A stretch of DNA of 64,000 bases from Burkholderia multivorans ATCC BAA-247 (GCF_000959525.1 NZ_CP009830.1:1-64000); one strand, 5' to 3'; positions 44,753 to 54,194 are shown, counted from the first letter of the stretch. The notes: generated from the sequence alone by a model not told the origin. A program made the numbers and translations.

Positions 44753-45436
44753 TCAGTCGATATAGCGCAGGCCGGCCTGCCGCAGCGGCTCGCGCATGTC
44801 GTACATGTCGAGGCCGAGCACGCCGGACGCGAGCGTCTCGCGCTTTTTCGCCTCGTTCGCTTCGCGCGCAAGCGCCTTGTCGAGCACGTCGGCCGCCTGC
44901 GCGGCCGGCACCGCGACGACGCCGTCGTCGTCGGCGACGATCACGTCGCCCGGATGCACGAGCGCGCCCGCGCAGACGACCGGCACGTTCACCGAGCCGA
45001 GCGTCGCCTTGATCGTGCCTTTCGCGGAGATCGCCTTGCTCCATACCGGAAACTGCATCGCCTCGAGCACCGCGACGTCGCGCACGCCCGCGTCGATGAT
45101 CAGCGCATGCGCGCCGCGCGCCTTGAAGCTCGTCGCGAGCAAATCGCCGAAATAGCCGTCCGTGCAGTCTGCGGTGATCGCCGCGACGACGACGTCGCCC
45201 GGCCGGATCTGTTCGGCCGCGACATGCATCATCCAGTTGTCGCCCGGATGCAGCAGCACGGTTACGGCCGTGCCCGCCGCATGCGCGCGAGGATAGATCG
45301 GACGCATGTACGGCTTCATCAGCCCCGTGCGCCCCATCGCCTCGTGCACCGTCGCGGTACCGAGTTCGCCGAGCCGTGCGGCGATCTGCGCGTCCGCGCG
45401 ATGGATCGTGCGGTAAACCACGCCAAGTTCGTTCAT
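44753..45436 (-). CDS. ligK: 4-carboxy-4-hydroxy-2-oxoadipate aldolase / oxaloacetate decarboxylase (LigK/GalC)
   Basis: 227 aa, a class II (metal-dependent) pyruvate aldolase of the RraA-like fold. Family blocks: [14 protein letters not shown], the loop [13 protein letters not shown] and [11 protein letters not shown] with the Arg-Asp pair used for pyruvate and metal binding. It cleaves 4-carboxy-4-hydroxy-2-oxoadipate to pyruvate and oxaloacetate, the last step of gallate and protocatechuate 4,5-cleavage degradation. It starts 2 nt after the ligJ stop codon. Confidence 0.88.
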   Translation of the reverse strand: MNELGVVYRTIHRADAQIAARLGELGTATVHEAMGRTGLMKPYMRPIYPRAHAAGTAVTVLLHPGDNWMMHVAAEQIRPGDVVVAAITADCTDGYFGDLLATSFKARGAHALIIDAGVRDVAVLEAMQFPVWSKAISAKGTIKATLGSVNVPVVCAGALVHPGDVIVADDDGVVAVPAAQAADVLDKALAREANEAKKRETLASGVLGLDMYDMREPLRQAGLRYID

Positions 45437-45438
45437 CT

Positions 45439-46464
45439 TCACTTCCCCTTCGCTTTCAGTTGCGCATCCAGGCGCGGATACACGCGGCGCGCATTGCCCT
45501 CGTAGATCTTGTAGCGCGCCTGCGCGTCGAGTGCCGACGCTTCGATGTAGCGCTTCGTATCGTCGTAGTAGTGCCCGGTCTCCGGATCGATGCCGCGAAC
45601 GGCGCCGATCATCTCGCTCGCGAACAGGATGTTGTCGACCGGAATCACGCCGGTCAGCAGATCGATACCCGGCTGGTGATAGACGCACGTATCGAAGAAC
45701 ACGTTGTTCAGCAGATGCTCGGTCAGCAGCGGCTTCTTCAGTTCCTGTGCGAGGCCGCGAAAGCGCCCCCAGTGATACGGCACCGCACCGCCGCCGTGCG
45801 GAATCACGAAGCGCAGCGTCGGAAAGTCCTTGAACAGATCGGACGTCAGGCACTGCATGAACGCGGTCGTGTCCGCGTTCAGGTAATGCGCGCCGGTCGT
45901 GTGAAAGCACGCGTTGCAGCTCGTGCTCACGTGGATCATCGCGGGGATGTCGTACTCGACCATCTTCTCGTACAGCGGATACCAGTAGCGGTCCGACAGC
46001 GGCGGGCTCGTCCAGTGGCCGCCGGACGGATCGGGATTCAGGTTGACCGCGACGTTGCCGTACGCCTCGACGCACCGGACGAGCTCCGGAATGCAGGTCG
46101 CGACGTCGACGCCGGGGCTTTGCGGCAGCATCGCCGCCGGCACGAAGCGGTCGGGGTACAGCCGGTGCACGCGGTAGCACAGCTCGTTGCAGACGGCGGC
46201 CCACGTGCTCGACACGTCGAAGTCGCCGATGTGGTGCGCCATGAAGCTCGCGCGCGGACTGAAGATCGTCAGGTCGAGGCCGCGCTCGCGCATCAGCCGC
46301 AGCTGGTTCGGCTCGAGCGATTCGCGCAGCTCGTCGTCGCTGATGTTCAGTTCCGCGACCTTCGGCCGCTCGGACGGGCTGTGAATCGCCGCGATCTGGC
46401 GATTGCGCCAGGTCTCGAGCGCCTTCGGCGCGGTCGTGTAGTGGCCGTGAATATCGATGATCAT
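45439..46464 (-). CDS. ligJ: 4-oxalomesaconate hydratase, LigJ type (amidohydrolase superfamily)
   Basis: 341 aa, the same length as LigJ as I recall it. Metal ligands begin with His6-x-His8 (IIDIHGHY); further conserved positions are in [10 protein letters not shown] and [17 protein letters not shown]. It hydrates 4-oxalomesaconate to 4-carboxy-4-hydroxy-2-oxoadipate, the substrate of the adjacent aldolase. This amidohydrolase-type enzyme differs from Pseudomonas GalB, which has an unrelated fold. Related decarboxylases share the fold, so the call relies partly on the neighbours. Confidence 0.86.
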   Translation of the reverse strand: MIIDIHGHYTTAPKALETWRNRQIAAIHSPSERPKVAELNISDDELRESLEPNQLRLMRERGLDLTIFSPRASFMAHHIGDFDVSSTWAAVCNELCYRVHRLYPDRFVPAAMLPQSPGVDVATCIPELVRCVEAYGNVAVNLNPDPSGGHWTSPPLSDRYWYPLYEKMVEYDIPAMIHVSTSCNACFHTTGAHYLNADTTAFMQCLTSDLFKDFPTLRFVIPHGGGAVPYHWGRFRGLAQELKKPLLTEHLLNNVFFDTCVYHQPGIDLLTGVIPVDNILFASEMIGAVRGIDPETGHYYDDTKRYIEASALDAQARYKIYEGNARRVYPRLDAQLKAKGK

Positions 46465-46513
46465 TGACACTCCTGTTGCATGACGGGCTGGCCGGATGCC
46501 GCGTGTCGGCGCC

Positions 46514-46542
46514 GTCCCGCGACGCGGGACGCGCGATCGCGC
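46514..46542. repeat. tandem GC-rich palindromes between transporter and ligJ
   Basis: GTCCCGC (46514-46520) pairs with GCGGGAC (46524-46530) over a 3-nt loop, followed directly by the palindrome GCGCGATCGCGC (46531-46542). No T-run, so probably an RNA structure within the operon transcript rather than a terminator. It lies between the MFS stop and ligJ start. Confidence 0.45.
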
Positions 46543-46550
46543 GGACGCGG

Positions 46551-47900
46551 TCAGTGCGCCGGTTTTTCCATTTCCTTCGGTTCGCGTGCGGCCGCGCGCT
46601 GTGTCGTGACGATCGCAATCGCCGCGAACGTGGCGGGCACCGCGAGCATCGACAGGATCGCGTCGAACTTCCAGCCGAGGCCGAGCAGCGCGCCGCCGAT
46701 CGCCGAACCGAAAATGCTGCCGAAGCGGCCCATGCCGAGCATCCAGCTCACGCCGGTTGCGCGCGCGACGGTCGGGTAGCGGCCCGGCGCATACGCGTTC
46801 AGCCCCGTCTGCGCGCCGCTCATGCAGAAGCCGGCCGCGAACACGAGCAGCGCGAGCGACGACGACAGCGCGCCGGCCCACGCGAGCACGGCCACGCACA
46901 GCGCGCCGCCGAGATACGCTGCGCCGATCACGGGTGCCGGCCGCACCTTGTCCATCAGCCAGCCGACGCCGATCGCGCCGATCGTCCCGCCGATCTGGAA
47001 CATCGCCGTCACGTTCGCGGCCGTGCTGACCGACAGGCCCGCGTCCTTGATCAGCGTCGGCAGCCAGCCGGTCAGCAGATAGATCACGAGCAGTCCCATG
47101 AAGTACGTGATCCACAGCGATACCGTGACGACGCCATAGCCTTGCGAGAACAGCACGCCGATCGGCTTGCGCGTCGGCAGCGGCGGCTCGTTCGAGACGA
47201 ACGTCTCGTTGCCGTCGAAGCGTGCGCCGCAGACGCGGTTCAGCAACGCGCCGATGCGCTGAGACGGCGCACCGCGCACGGCCAGCAGCCGCGCCGATTC
47301 GGGCAGCAGCCACAGTTGCAGCGGAATCAGCAGCAGCGGCAGCGCGCCGCCGAACAGCAGCACCGCGCGCCAGCCGTGCAGCGGAATCAGCCAGCCGGCG
47401 ACGAAGCCGATCAGCGCCGAGCCGAGATTGAAGCCCGTGAACATGATCGTGATCATCAGCGACCGCATCCGCTGCGGCGCATACTCCGACAGCAGCGTCG
47501 TCGTGTTCGGCATCGCCGCGCCGAGCCCGATGCCGGTCAGCAGCCGCAGCACGGCCATCTGAACCGGCGAGCCCGCATACGCGGTCGCGATCGTGAAAAG
47601 ACCGAACAGAAACACCGACGCGATCAGCACGCGCTTGCGCCCGAACCGGTCCGCGCTCGGGCCGGCGACGAGCGCACCGATCACGAGGCCGATCGGCGCC
47701 GCGCTCATCACGAGCCCGAATTCCGGACGCGAGATCGCCCAGTCGCGAATCACCGACGGCGCGACGAACCCCATGATCGCGACATCCATCCCGTCCGCAA
47801 TCACGACGAGGCAGCACAGCGCGACCAGCAGCCACTGGTAGCGCGACACCGGCCGGTCGTCGATGAACGACTTGATGTCGATTGTCTTTCCACTTGCCAT
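46551..47900 (-). CDS. MFS aromatic acid:H+ symporter (AAHS; PcaK/gallate transporter-like)
   Basis: 449 aa, 12 helices. Helix 1 carries the AAHS DGxD motif ([18 protein letters not shown]), the loop after helix 2 has DRFGRKRV, and LLPESARLL ends the first half. AAHS members import benzoate-type acids with protons. It lies between gallate dioxygenase and ligJ, so gallate import is the likely role. Confidence 0.88.
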   Translation of the reverse strand: MASGKTIDIKSFIDDRPVSRYQWLLVALCCLVVIADGMDVAIMGFVAPSVIRDWAISRPEFGLVMSAAPIGLVIGALVAGPSADRFGRKRVLIASVFLFGLFTIATAYAGSPVQMAVLRLLTGIGLGAAMPNTTTLLSEYAPQRMRSLMITIMFTGFNLGSALIGFVAGWLIPLHGWRAVLLFGGALPLLLIPLQLWLLPESARLLAVRGAPSQRIGALLNRVCGARFDGNETFVSNEPPLPTRKPIGVLFSQGYGVVTVSLWITYFMGLLVIYLLTGWLPTLIKDAGLSVSTAANVTAMFQIGGTIGAIGVGWLMDKVRPAPVIGAAYLGGALCVAVLAWAGALSSSLALLVFAAGFCMSGAQTGLNAYAPGRYPTVARATGVSWMLGMGRFGSIFGSAIGGALLGLGWKFDAILSMLAVPATFAAIAIVTTQRAAAREPKEMEKPAH

Positions 47901-47986
47901 CCTGTTTCTCCTGTCTCCTTGGCGGCGATCCGTGCTTCGCTTCGCCATCCTATTTATCTGAGCCGATCTCCTGCGGAGGCCGGCGA

Positions 47987-48013
47987 CGCACGCGGCAAAC
48001 GTTGCCGCGTGCG
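47987..48013. repeat. perfect 12-bp stem-loop between gallate dioxygenase and transporter genes
   Basis: CGCACGCGGCAA (47987-47998), loop ACG, TTGCCGCGTGCG (48002-48013), 6 nt after the dioxygenase stop codon (minus strand). No T-run follows, so it may stabilise the upstream mRNA end or mark a processing site rather than terminate. Confidence 0.65.
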
Positions 48014-48019
48014 CATTCG

Positions 48020-49324
48020 CTAGCTTTCGTTGCCCTCCGTGCCGGCGTCCCAGCCGAGCGGCCCCGCGCTCTTGCCGGCGACCGAATACAGCGCGCCGGG
48101 CGCATTGCGCGTGCGCTGAAAATCCTCGAGCGATTCGCCGCGCATCGCCGCATAGATGTGCAGGTTCGACACGCCCGTCACCGCGCCGAGTTTTTCCAGC
48201 AGGAAAAAGATCACGCCGTAGCGCAGCAGGCCGGCCCAGTCGCGCCGGCGGATCAGGTCGCGCTCTTCGTCGCTGAGGCCCGCCGCCGCAAAGCTCGCTT
48301 CGGGGTCGGCGAGGAACTGCGCGCGATGGGCGGGCTCGATCATCCGGTGCAGATAGTCGTTGATCCGGTAAGCACGCACCGCACGCGCGATCGTGAACGG
48401 ATACGTGCCGGGCAGGCGCTCGACGCCGTCGAGCTCGGCCGCGATGCGCCGACGGTGCCGTTCGACGGCGGCCGTGTCGACGTCCGGGTCCGCACTTTCG
48501 TAGATCGCGGTCGCGATGCCCGTCATCGACGGCAGGTAGTAGCTGCGATGCCGGCACACGACGCCGGCCGGCAGCGCGCCGCGCATCGTGAGCCACATCA
48601 CGACCTCGGCGCCTTCGAAGCCGCCGAGCGTCGCGTATTCGGCCAGCGTCATGCCGGCGAGACGTTCGGGATCGCGCTCGAACAGATCGAGAAAGCGCCG
48701 GTCCCATTCCGGATCGTTGAAGCCCGCGCGTTCGCCGTGCACCTGGTGCGACAGCCCGCCGGTCGCGACGATCGCGACGCGCAGGTCTTCCGGATAGCTC
48801 TCGATTGCGCGGCGCAGCGCCTGCCCGAGCCGGTAGAAGCGGCGCGCGGACGGCACGGGCAGCTGCAGCACGCCCATCTGCAGCGGCACGAGGCGCACCG
48901 GCCAGTCCGGGCGATGCGGACACAGCACCGACAACGGCGAGAAACAGCCATGATCGAGCGGCTTGTTCTGGAAGAACGACATGTCGAACTCGTCGGCCAT
49001 CAGCGACTGGCCGATATGCGCGGCGAACGCCGGATCGCCGGCGATCGGCGGCAGGTCGCGCGCACCGCCGCCTTCGTCGGCCGGATGCCATTGCGGCCCG
49101 ACGCCGAGCGCGAATGCCGAGTAGTGATCGAAGAAGAACGACGTCACATGGTCGTTGTAGATGAACAGCAGCACGTCCGGGCGCTGCGCGTCGAGCCATG
49201 CGGCGAGCGGCGCGAAGTTCTCGAAGATCGGCGCCCAGACCGGATCGTCGCGCTTGTTCTTGTCGAACGCGAACCCGATCGTGGGCGTGTGGGAGGCCGC
49301 GATGCCCCCGATAATCCGTGCCAT
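48020..49324 (-). CDS. galA: gallate dioxygenase (GalA/DesB; LigB-LigA fusion type extradiol enzyme)
   Basis: 434 aa. The N-terminal part (1-285) is LigB-like, with Fe(II) ligands His12 (ASHTPT) and His59 (YNDHVTSFF), catalytic His193 (GGLSHQVHG) and the Glu in GGFEGAEVVMW. The C-terminal part (about 300-434) is LigA-like (RINDYLHRM, GLSDEERDLIRRRDWAGLLRYG). One polypeptide containing both subunit types is the hallmark of gallate dioxygenases, against separate LigA and LigB for protocatechuate. It opens gallate between C4 and C5 to 4-oxalomesaconate. First gene of the minus-strand gallate block and divergent from a LysR regulator. Confidence 0.88.
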   Translation of the reverse strand: MARIIGGIAASHTPTIGFAFDKNKRDDPVWAPIFENFAPLAAWLDAQRPDVLLFIYNDHVTSFFFDHYSAFALGVGPQWHPADEGGGARDLPPIAGDPAFAAHIGQSLMADEFDMSFFQNKPLDHGCFSPLSVLCPHRPDWPVRLVPLQMGVLQLPVPSARRFYRLGQALRRAIESYPEDLRVAIVATGGLSHQVHGERAGFNDPEWDRRFLDLFERDPERLAGMTLAEYATLGGFEGAEVVMWLTMRGALPAGVVCRHRSYYLPSMTGIATAIYESADPDVDTAAVERHRRRIAAELDGVERLPGTYPFTIARAVRAYRINDYLHRMIEPAHRAQFLADPEASFAAAGLSDEERDLIRRRDWAGLLRYGVIFFLLEKLGAVTGVSNLHIYAAMRGESLEDFQRTRNAPGALYSVAGKSAGPLGWDAGTEGNES

Positions 49325-49872
49325 GGCCTGTGTGCTCCTTCGCGATGTTCGAATGCGGATCGTCGACTCGACGGTCCGGCAGAGTGGATGCGCGTGTGCG
49401 GTGTGCGCGTCGCCACCGTCGCGGCGGACGGTGCGCGGCGCGCGTGTCGCCGCTCGCCGTTGCCGCCCGATGTCCCGTTTCGATCGGACGAACAACGGAT
49501 CAGATGGCCCGCCCGGTCGCCGGCAACGGCGCTCACGCTGCTGACCAGGCCGAAATTACCCATTGCGCATCGTCGCCACCCAGTCGGGGTAAACCCTTGG
49601 TTTTGAGCGGAAAGTCGCGCGCAGTACACGTTCGGCGAGCGGGCCGCAGGCGTGCCGCACATGCCGCAGGCCCGCGGGACAGGGCTTCCGCCCGCGGCCG
49701 TCGCGCGCCGCCCGGCACGCGTGCCGCCGTCGCCCGATTCATTTCCGATAAATAAAACAGATAGGTCGATAAGCACGACGCAAGTTCGGGCGCCGCCGTT
49801 CCGGTAAAGTCGATCGTCATTGGCGCGCGGCCGCGACGACGCGCGTCCGTCCTCCATCGAACTTCCGCGACC
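49325..49872. promoter_or_regulatory. 548-nt divergent region between gallate dioxygenase and its probable regulator
   Basis: No gene recognised. A small AT-rich island lies at about 49738-49778, unlike the flanks. GGTAAAGT at 49802-49809 resembles a beta-proteobacterial -10 for the LysR gene. TTACCC (49556-49561) and GGGTAA (49587-49592) form a widely spaced inverted pair. None is strong enough to name an operator. Confidence 0.4.
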
Positions 49873-51132
49873 ATGGATTCCAACGATCTGCCGAACCTTG
49901 CGTGTCTGTATGCCGTCCAGCGCGTTGCCGAAACGGGCAGCGTCAGCCGCGCGGCCGCCGCGCTGTTTCGTGCGCAATCGGCCGTCACGCGTGCCGTGCA
50001 GGAAGTGGAAGCGGCGCTCGGCGAACCGCTGTTCGATCGCAAGCCGTCCGGCATGCTCGCGACGCCGGTCGGACGCGCGGTGCTGAAACGCAGCGAGCGC
50101 GTCTTCGCCGAGCTCGGCGAACTCGCGAACTGGTGTGCGTTGCGGCAGTCGCGCCGCCGTGCGCCCGGCGAAGGCGGGCTGCCGGCGTATCTGCTGAACA
50201 CGCGGCGGCTGCAGCTGTTCTCGACGCTCGCTCGGCACCGTCACATGCCGAGCGCGGCCCGCGCGCTCGGCGTGACGCAGCCGGCCGTCAGCAGCGCGAT
50301 CCGGATTCTCGAAAGCGGCGCCGGTTTCGCGCTGTTTCATCGCCATCCGCGCGGCCTGCTGCTGACGGCCGACGGCGAAACGTTTCTGCTGCACGTGCGG
50401 CGCGCGCTGAACGAGTTGCGGCATGTCGCCGACGACGTCGCCGCATTGCACGGCAGCATCCAGGGCGTGGTGACCGTCGGCGCGCTGCCGCTCGGCCGCA
50501 CGCTGATCCTGCCGGAAGCGCTCGCGCGCGTCGTCACGCGTTTCCCGAAAGTGCGCGTGATCACCGACGAAAGCGCGTACGAAGCGCTCGTCGCGGGCGT
50601 GCGCGCGGGCGACATCGACTTCATCCTCGGCGCGTTGCGCGCGAACGATGCGGCCGGCGACCTCGAGAACGAACGATTGATGTCGGAGAATCTCGTCGTG
50701 CTGGCGCGCCGCGATCATCCGCTCGCGCGCGTGCGCAATCTCGGGCTGCGCAGCCTCGCGGCCGCGCAATGGATCCTGCCGCGCAGCCATGCGCCCGCAC
50801 GCGGCCTGTTCGATGCGCTGTTCCGGCGCATGAAGCTCAAGCCGCCGATGCCGACCGTCGAAAGCGCCGATCTCGCGGTGATCCGCGGGCTGCTGCTGCA
50901 TAGCGACATGCTGGCGGTGCTGTCCGCGCAGCAATTGCATTACGAATGCGAGTCGGGGTTGCTCGCGGTGCTCGACGTGCCGATGCACGATACGACGCGC
51001 GACATCGGGCTGATCACGCGCAGCGGCAGCCCGCCGTCGCCGGCGGCGCGCGCGCTGATCGACGCGATACGCGTCGTCGCGACCGACATTGCGCGCGGGC
51101 CGCGCATCGTCGCACGAAAAGCCGCGCATTAG
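49873..51132 (+). CDS. LysR-type regulator with duplicated winged HTH domains
   Basis: 419 aa, about 120 longer than a standard LysR protein. Two LysR-type wHTH domains in tandem: residues about 6-75 (VSRAAAALFRAQSAVTRAVQEVE, LFDRKPSGMLATPVG) and about 108-176 (MPSAARALGVTQPAVSSAIRILE, LFHRHPRGLLLTADG), joined by a basic linker (RQSRRRAPGEGG). A single effector domain follows from about 195. It is divergent from gallate dioxygenase, so it is the probable activator of the gallate operon. Confidence 0.85.
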   Translation: MDSNDLPNLACLYAVQRVAETGSVSRAAAALFRAQSAVTRAVQEVEAALGEPLFDRKPSGMLATPVGRAVLKRSERVFAELGELANWCALRQSRRRAPGEGGLPAYLLNTRRLQLFSTLARHRHMPSAARALGVTQPAVSSAIRILESGAGFALFHRHPRGLLLTADGETFLLHVRRALNELRHVADDVAALHGSIQGVVTVGALPLGRTLILPEALARVVTRFPKVRVITDESAYEALVAGVRAGDIDFILGALRANDAAGDLENERLMSENLVVLARRDHPLARVRNLGLRSLAAAQWILPRSHAPARGLFDALFRRMKLKPPMPTVESADLAVIRGLLLHSDMLAVLSAQQLHYECESGLLAVLDVPMHDTTRDIGLITRSGSPPSPAARALIDAIRVVATDIARGPRIVARKAAH

Positions 51133-51142
51133 CGCGCGTGCG

Positions 51143-52390
51143 CTACTCGAGTTCGACGCCCTTCAGTTCGGGAATCAGGAACACCGTCGCGACCATGTCG
51201 AGCACGTACAGGCCCGCAAGCAGTGCAATCGCCGTCTGGAACGAGTAGCGCGCGGCGAGCGCGCCGACCGTCATCGGGCCGAAGCCGCCGATCGCGCGGC
51301 CGATATTCCACAGCACGTTCTGCGCGGTCGCGCGCGCCGCGGTCGGATAGCCTTCGGACATCAGCGTGCCGTATCCGCCCACCATTCCGTTCACGAACAT
51401 GCCCATCAACGCGCCGGCCCACAGCATCGCGGTCGGATTCGACAGCTGCGCATAGGCGATGACGGTCGCGACCGAGCCGAGCTGATAGATCAGGAACGTC
51501 GGCTTGCGGCCGATGCGGTCCGCGAGCTGTCCGAACACCCAGACGCCGAGCATCATCCCGACGACGGTCGCCGCGGTCCACAGCCCCGACTTCGTCAGCG
51601 AGAAGCCCATCTGCTTCGACAGGAACGTCGGCAGCCAGATCATAATGCCGTAGTAGCCGAAGTTCTGAACCGCGCACAAGATCACGATGCCGGCGCTCGT
51701 ACGCGCGGTGCGGCCGTCGGCGACGAGCATCCGGAACGCATTGGACCTCGGCTGCGCGGCGCGTTGCACGAACACCTCGGGCTCGTGCAGCCGGTTGCGC
51801 AGCACCCAGGCGAGCAGCGCGGGCGCCACGCCGACGACGAACATCCCGCGCCAGCCGATATGCGCGAGCAGCCACGGCGTGAGCAGCGCCGCAAGCAGCA
51901 CGCCGACCTGCCAGCCGAGCGCGACGTAGCACGACACGCGTGCACGCCGGTTCGCCGGCCACGCTTCGGCCGCGAGCGCCATGCCGATGCCGAACTCGCC
52001 GCCGAGGCCGATCCCTGCGACGGTCCGGTAGACGAGCAGATCCCAGAAGCCGCGCGCGAACGCGCACAGGCCCGTGAAGATCGCGAACAGCATGATCGTC
52101 CACGTGAGCACGCGCACGCGTCCGTAGCGATCGCTCAGTGCGCCGAACAGAATGCCGCCCGCGACCGCGCCGATCAGCGTCCATGTAACGAGCGCGCCGC
52201 CCTCGCCGGGCGTCAGCCGCAGCGTCGCCGTGATCGCGGGCAGCATGAAGCCGAGAATCAGCAGATCGAAGCCGTCCATCGCATAGCCGATCGCCGAGCC
52301 GGCGAGCGCCTTCCACGCGTAGGGACCGACCTGCTGCACAGGCGGCGTCGACGAATCGCCGAGCGCCGAAGAAGGGATGTCTGCTGCCAT
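51143..52390 (-). CDS. MFS transporter, AAHS/metabolite:H+ symporter family
   Basis: 415 aa, 12 helices. Helix 1 carries the DGFD motif (GYAMDGFDLLILGFMLPAI), the cytoplasmic loop SDRYGRVRV and GIGLGGEFGIGMALAAE in helix 4. Similar to aromatic acid and sialate-type transporters. It converges on the dual-HTH LysR gene (10-nt gap) and may supply another aromatic acid. Substrate unknown. Confidence 0.85.
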   Translation of the reverse strand: MAADIPSSALGDSSTPPVQQVGPYAWKALAGSAIGYAMDGFDLLILGFMLPAITATLRLTPGEGGALVTWTLIGAVAGGILFGALSDRYGRVRVLTWTIMLFAIFTGLCAFARGFWDLLVYRTVAGIGLGGEFGIGMALAAEAWPANRRARVSCYVALGWQVGVLLAALLTPWLLAHIGWRGMFVVGVAPALLAWVLRNRLHEPEVFVQRAAQPRSNAFRMLVADGRTARTSAGIVILCAVQNFGYYGIMIWLPTFLSKQMGFSLTKSGLWTAATVVGMMLGVWVFGQLADRIGRKPTFLIYQLGSVATVIAYAQLSNPTAMLWAGALMGMFVNGMVGGYGTLMSEGYPTAARATAQNVLWNIGRAIGGFGPMTVGALAARYSFQTAIALLAGLYVLDMVATVFLIPELKGVELE

Positions 52391-52442
52391 CGTGTTCTGC
52401 CGAAAAATGTTCGCGACATTCTAGGCGAATCGGCAGCCGCAG

Positions 52443-52482
52443 AAAAAAGGAAAGCCGGCCGTCGAACCATCGACGACCGGCT
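52443..52482 (-). terminator. rho-independent terminator downstream of the H-NS gene
   Basis: On the minus strand AGCCGGTCGTCGA (52482-52470), loop TGGT, TCGACGGCCGGCT (52465-52453), one mismatch in a 13-bp stem, followed by a T-rich run (TTCCTTTTTT). It ends the transcript of the H-NS family gene. Confidence 0.82.
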
Positions 52483-52592
52483 GAACAGGATGCCGCGGTG
52501 AAACCGCAGAAGAACGGCGACGCCACATATCGCCGGAAAAACCTGCTCGCGCAACGCGAGCGGCGCCGGCCTGCCGTCCGGCGCGACCTGCA

Positions 52593-52922
52593 TCAACCCT
52601 GATCGTCGCCGGGCCACCACGTCTTCGCTTCGCGATCGACGAGCAGCGAATCGAGATCCTTGCCTTCGAGCCATTTCGGCTTCGGGCCGCGGCCGGACCA
52701 CGAGCGGCCGGTCGTCGGATCGTAGTACTTGGCCGGCGCCTTGCGCTTGCGCTGGACGATATAACCGAGCGCGCTCAGCACTTCCTGTTGCGTGATGCCG
52801 TACAGCTCGACTTGCTGCTTGAATGCCGCGAGTGCGGCCTGCTTCTCCTTCTGCTTGGCTTCCGACAGCTTGATGTTCAGGTCTCGAAGCTGCGCTTCGA
52901 GATCCCGCAGGGCCTGGGTCAT
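52593..52922 (-). CDS. H-NS family nucleoid-associated protein
   Basis: 109 aa. Coiled-coil oligomerisation region (about 1-50, LRDLEAQLRDLNIKLSEAKQKEKQ split over heptads), then the Burkholderia/Bordetella-type DNA-binding hook YYDPTTGRSWSGRGPKPKWL at about 66-85 with the core GRGPKP. Binds AT-rich DNA and silences accessory genes. A strong terminator follows. The C-terminal 20 residues are acidic and unusual. Confidence 0.9.
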   Translation of the reverse strand: MTQALRDLEAQLRDLNIKLSEAKQKEKQAALAAFKQQVELYGITQQEVLSALGYIVQRKRKAPAKYYDPTTGRSWSGRGPKPKWLEGKDLDSLLVDREAKTWWPGDDQG

Positions 52923-53192
52923 TTATTCATCCTCTTTGGGCATGTTTTCTGAAAAACTCCGATGGCCGAACCTAACACGAAGTTCCGCCGATCCGTGTTG
53001 CAATCTGTGACGCGGCCGACCGAACGGGTCCGAACTTCGTCGAACGCCGGCGCGCCGTCCACACCACACCGTCGAACCGCAACACGCGCACGCGCACGAC
53101 GCACGCGGCCGGCAACGACCTCCTCGCCGCCGGCTCCGCCCCCTGGCACAGGCGGCATGGCGCGAATGATAGCAGTGCGCGGCCCGCGCGTT

Positions 53193-54194
53193 TCAGGACT
53201 TGTGAGGCGCAGCCGATGGCGACGGAAGCGACGGAAGCGGCGGTGCATCGCGCAGCACCTCGCGCAGCGCAGTGTCGAACGGCGTCGCATGATGAATGCC
53301 GAGCGCGTGCAACTGCGCCGCGTCGAGATGGCAGTCGTACGGACGCGGCGTCGCATCGGCCGGCGTGTCGATCGGTGCGAGCGATGCGCGCAGGCCCAGC
53401 GCGTCGGCGATACGCTGCGCGATCTCGTACTTCGTCATCGCTTCGTCGCCCGACCAATGGCGGATGCCGAGGACCGACGCACCGGCCAGATGCCGATGCA
53501 GGAGATCGCGGATCACGGCCGCGACGTCGGGCGTGTAGGTCGGATAGCGGATCGCCCATGCATCCATCCCGACCGCCTCGGCGCCCGCGCGCGCGGATGC
53601 GACGATCGCCGGCACGAGGCTCGTCACCGCCGACTCGCTCCAGTCGGCGATCGGTCCGTACAGCAGCGGCAAGCGCAGCACGCACGACAGCGGCGACGCG
53701 GCGAGCAGCGCCGCTTCGCCTTCCAGTTTCGTGCGGCCGTAGACGTTCAGCGGATTCGGCGTCGCGTCCTCGCGATAAGGTGCCGCGCGCCCGTCGAAGA
53801 CATAGTCGGTCGAGATGCCGAGCGTCCATGCGCCGTAGCGCGCGGCGAGCGCGCCGATGCGGGCCGGCGCGTCGACGTTGATGGCGCGCGCGCCGGCCGG
53901 ATCGCGCTCGCAGACATCCGGGCGCCGCTCGGCCGCGCAGACGACGACCGCCGCCGGCCGATGCAGGTCGAATGCGCGTTCGAGCGCCGGCCGATCGAGT
54001 ACGTCGAGCATCGCGATCTTGTCGGGCGGCAGCGCGAGCAGACGTGCGCCGCGTGTATCGCGGTTGCGGATCGTGGCGATCGTCCCGAATGCCGGATCGC
54101 GCGACAGCGACGCGACGACCGCGCGGCCCAGCAGGCCGGATGCGCCGATCACGAGAACGGTGGCGGGACGGGACGACGGGGAAGAGGCTGTCAT
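53193..54194 (-). CDS. RmlD-like NAD(P)-dependent sugar nucleotide/MAT2B-type reductase family protein
   Basis: 333 aa from ATG 54194. Extended SDR: Rossmann motif GASGLLG (17-23), STDYVFDG and the Tyr152-x3-Lys156 pair (YGRTKLEGE). The fold is that of dTDP-4-dehydrorhamnose reductase RmlD and of the MAT2B regulatory subunit. No rmlABC genes are nearby, so rhamnose synthesis is unproven. Upstream in-frame starts (54236, 54302) run toward or into the DoxX terminator and are less likely. Confidence 0.78.
   Translation of the reverse strand: MTASSPSSRPATVLVIGASGLLGRAVVASLSRDPAFGTIATIRNRDTRGARLLALPPDKIAMLDVLDRPALERAFDLHRPAAVVVCAAERRPDVCERDPAGARAINVDAPARIGALAARYGAWTLGISTDYVFDGRAAPYREDATPNPLNVYGRTKLEGEAALLAASPLSCVLRLPLLYGPIADWSESAVTSLVPAIVASARAGAEAVGMDAWAIRYPTYTPDVAAVIRDLLHRHLAGASVLGIRHWSGDEAMTKYEIAQRIADALGLRASLAPIDTPADATPRPYDCHLDAAQLHALGIHHATPFDTALREVLRDAPPLPSLPSPSAAPHKS

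Noticed and set aside
46551-47900. Using the symbol galT for the gallate transporter
   Set aside because: The symbol is shared with galactose-1-phosphate uridylyltransferase and substrate specificity is inferred only.
46551-49199. An 882-codon minus-strand frame that would fuse a galA-overlapping segment to the MFS transporter
   Set aside because: The first 430 codons are an antisense-like composition overlapping the real dioxygenase frame; the transporter has its own start at 47900 with a complete helix 1.
53193-54194. Naming the SDR gene rmlD
   Set aside because: No other dTDP-rhamnose genes are nearby and MAT2B-like proteins share the motifs.
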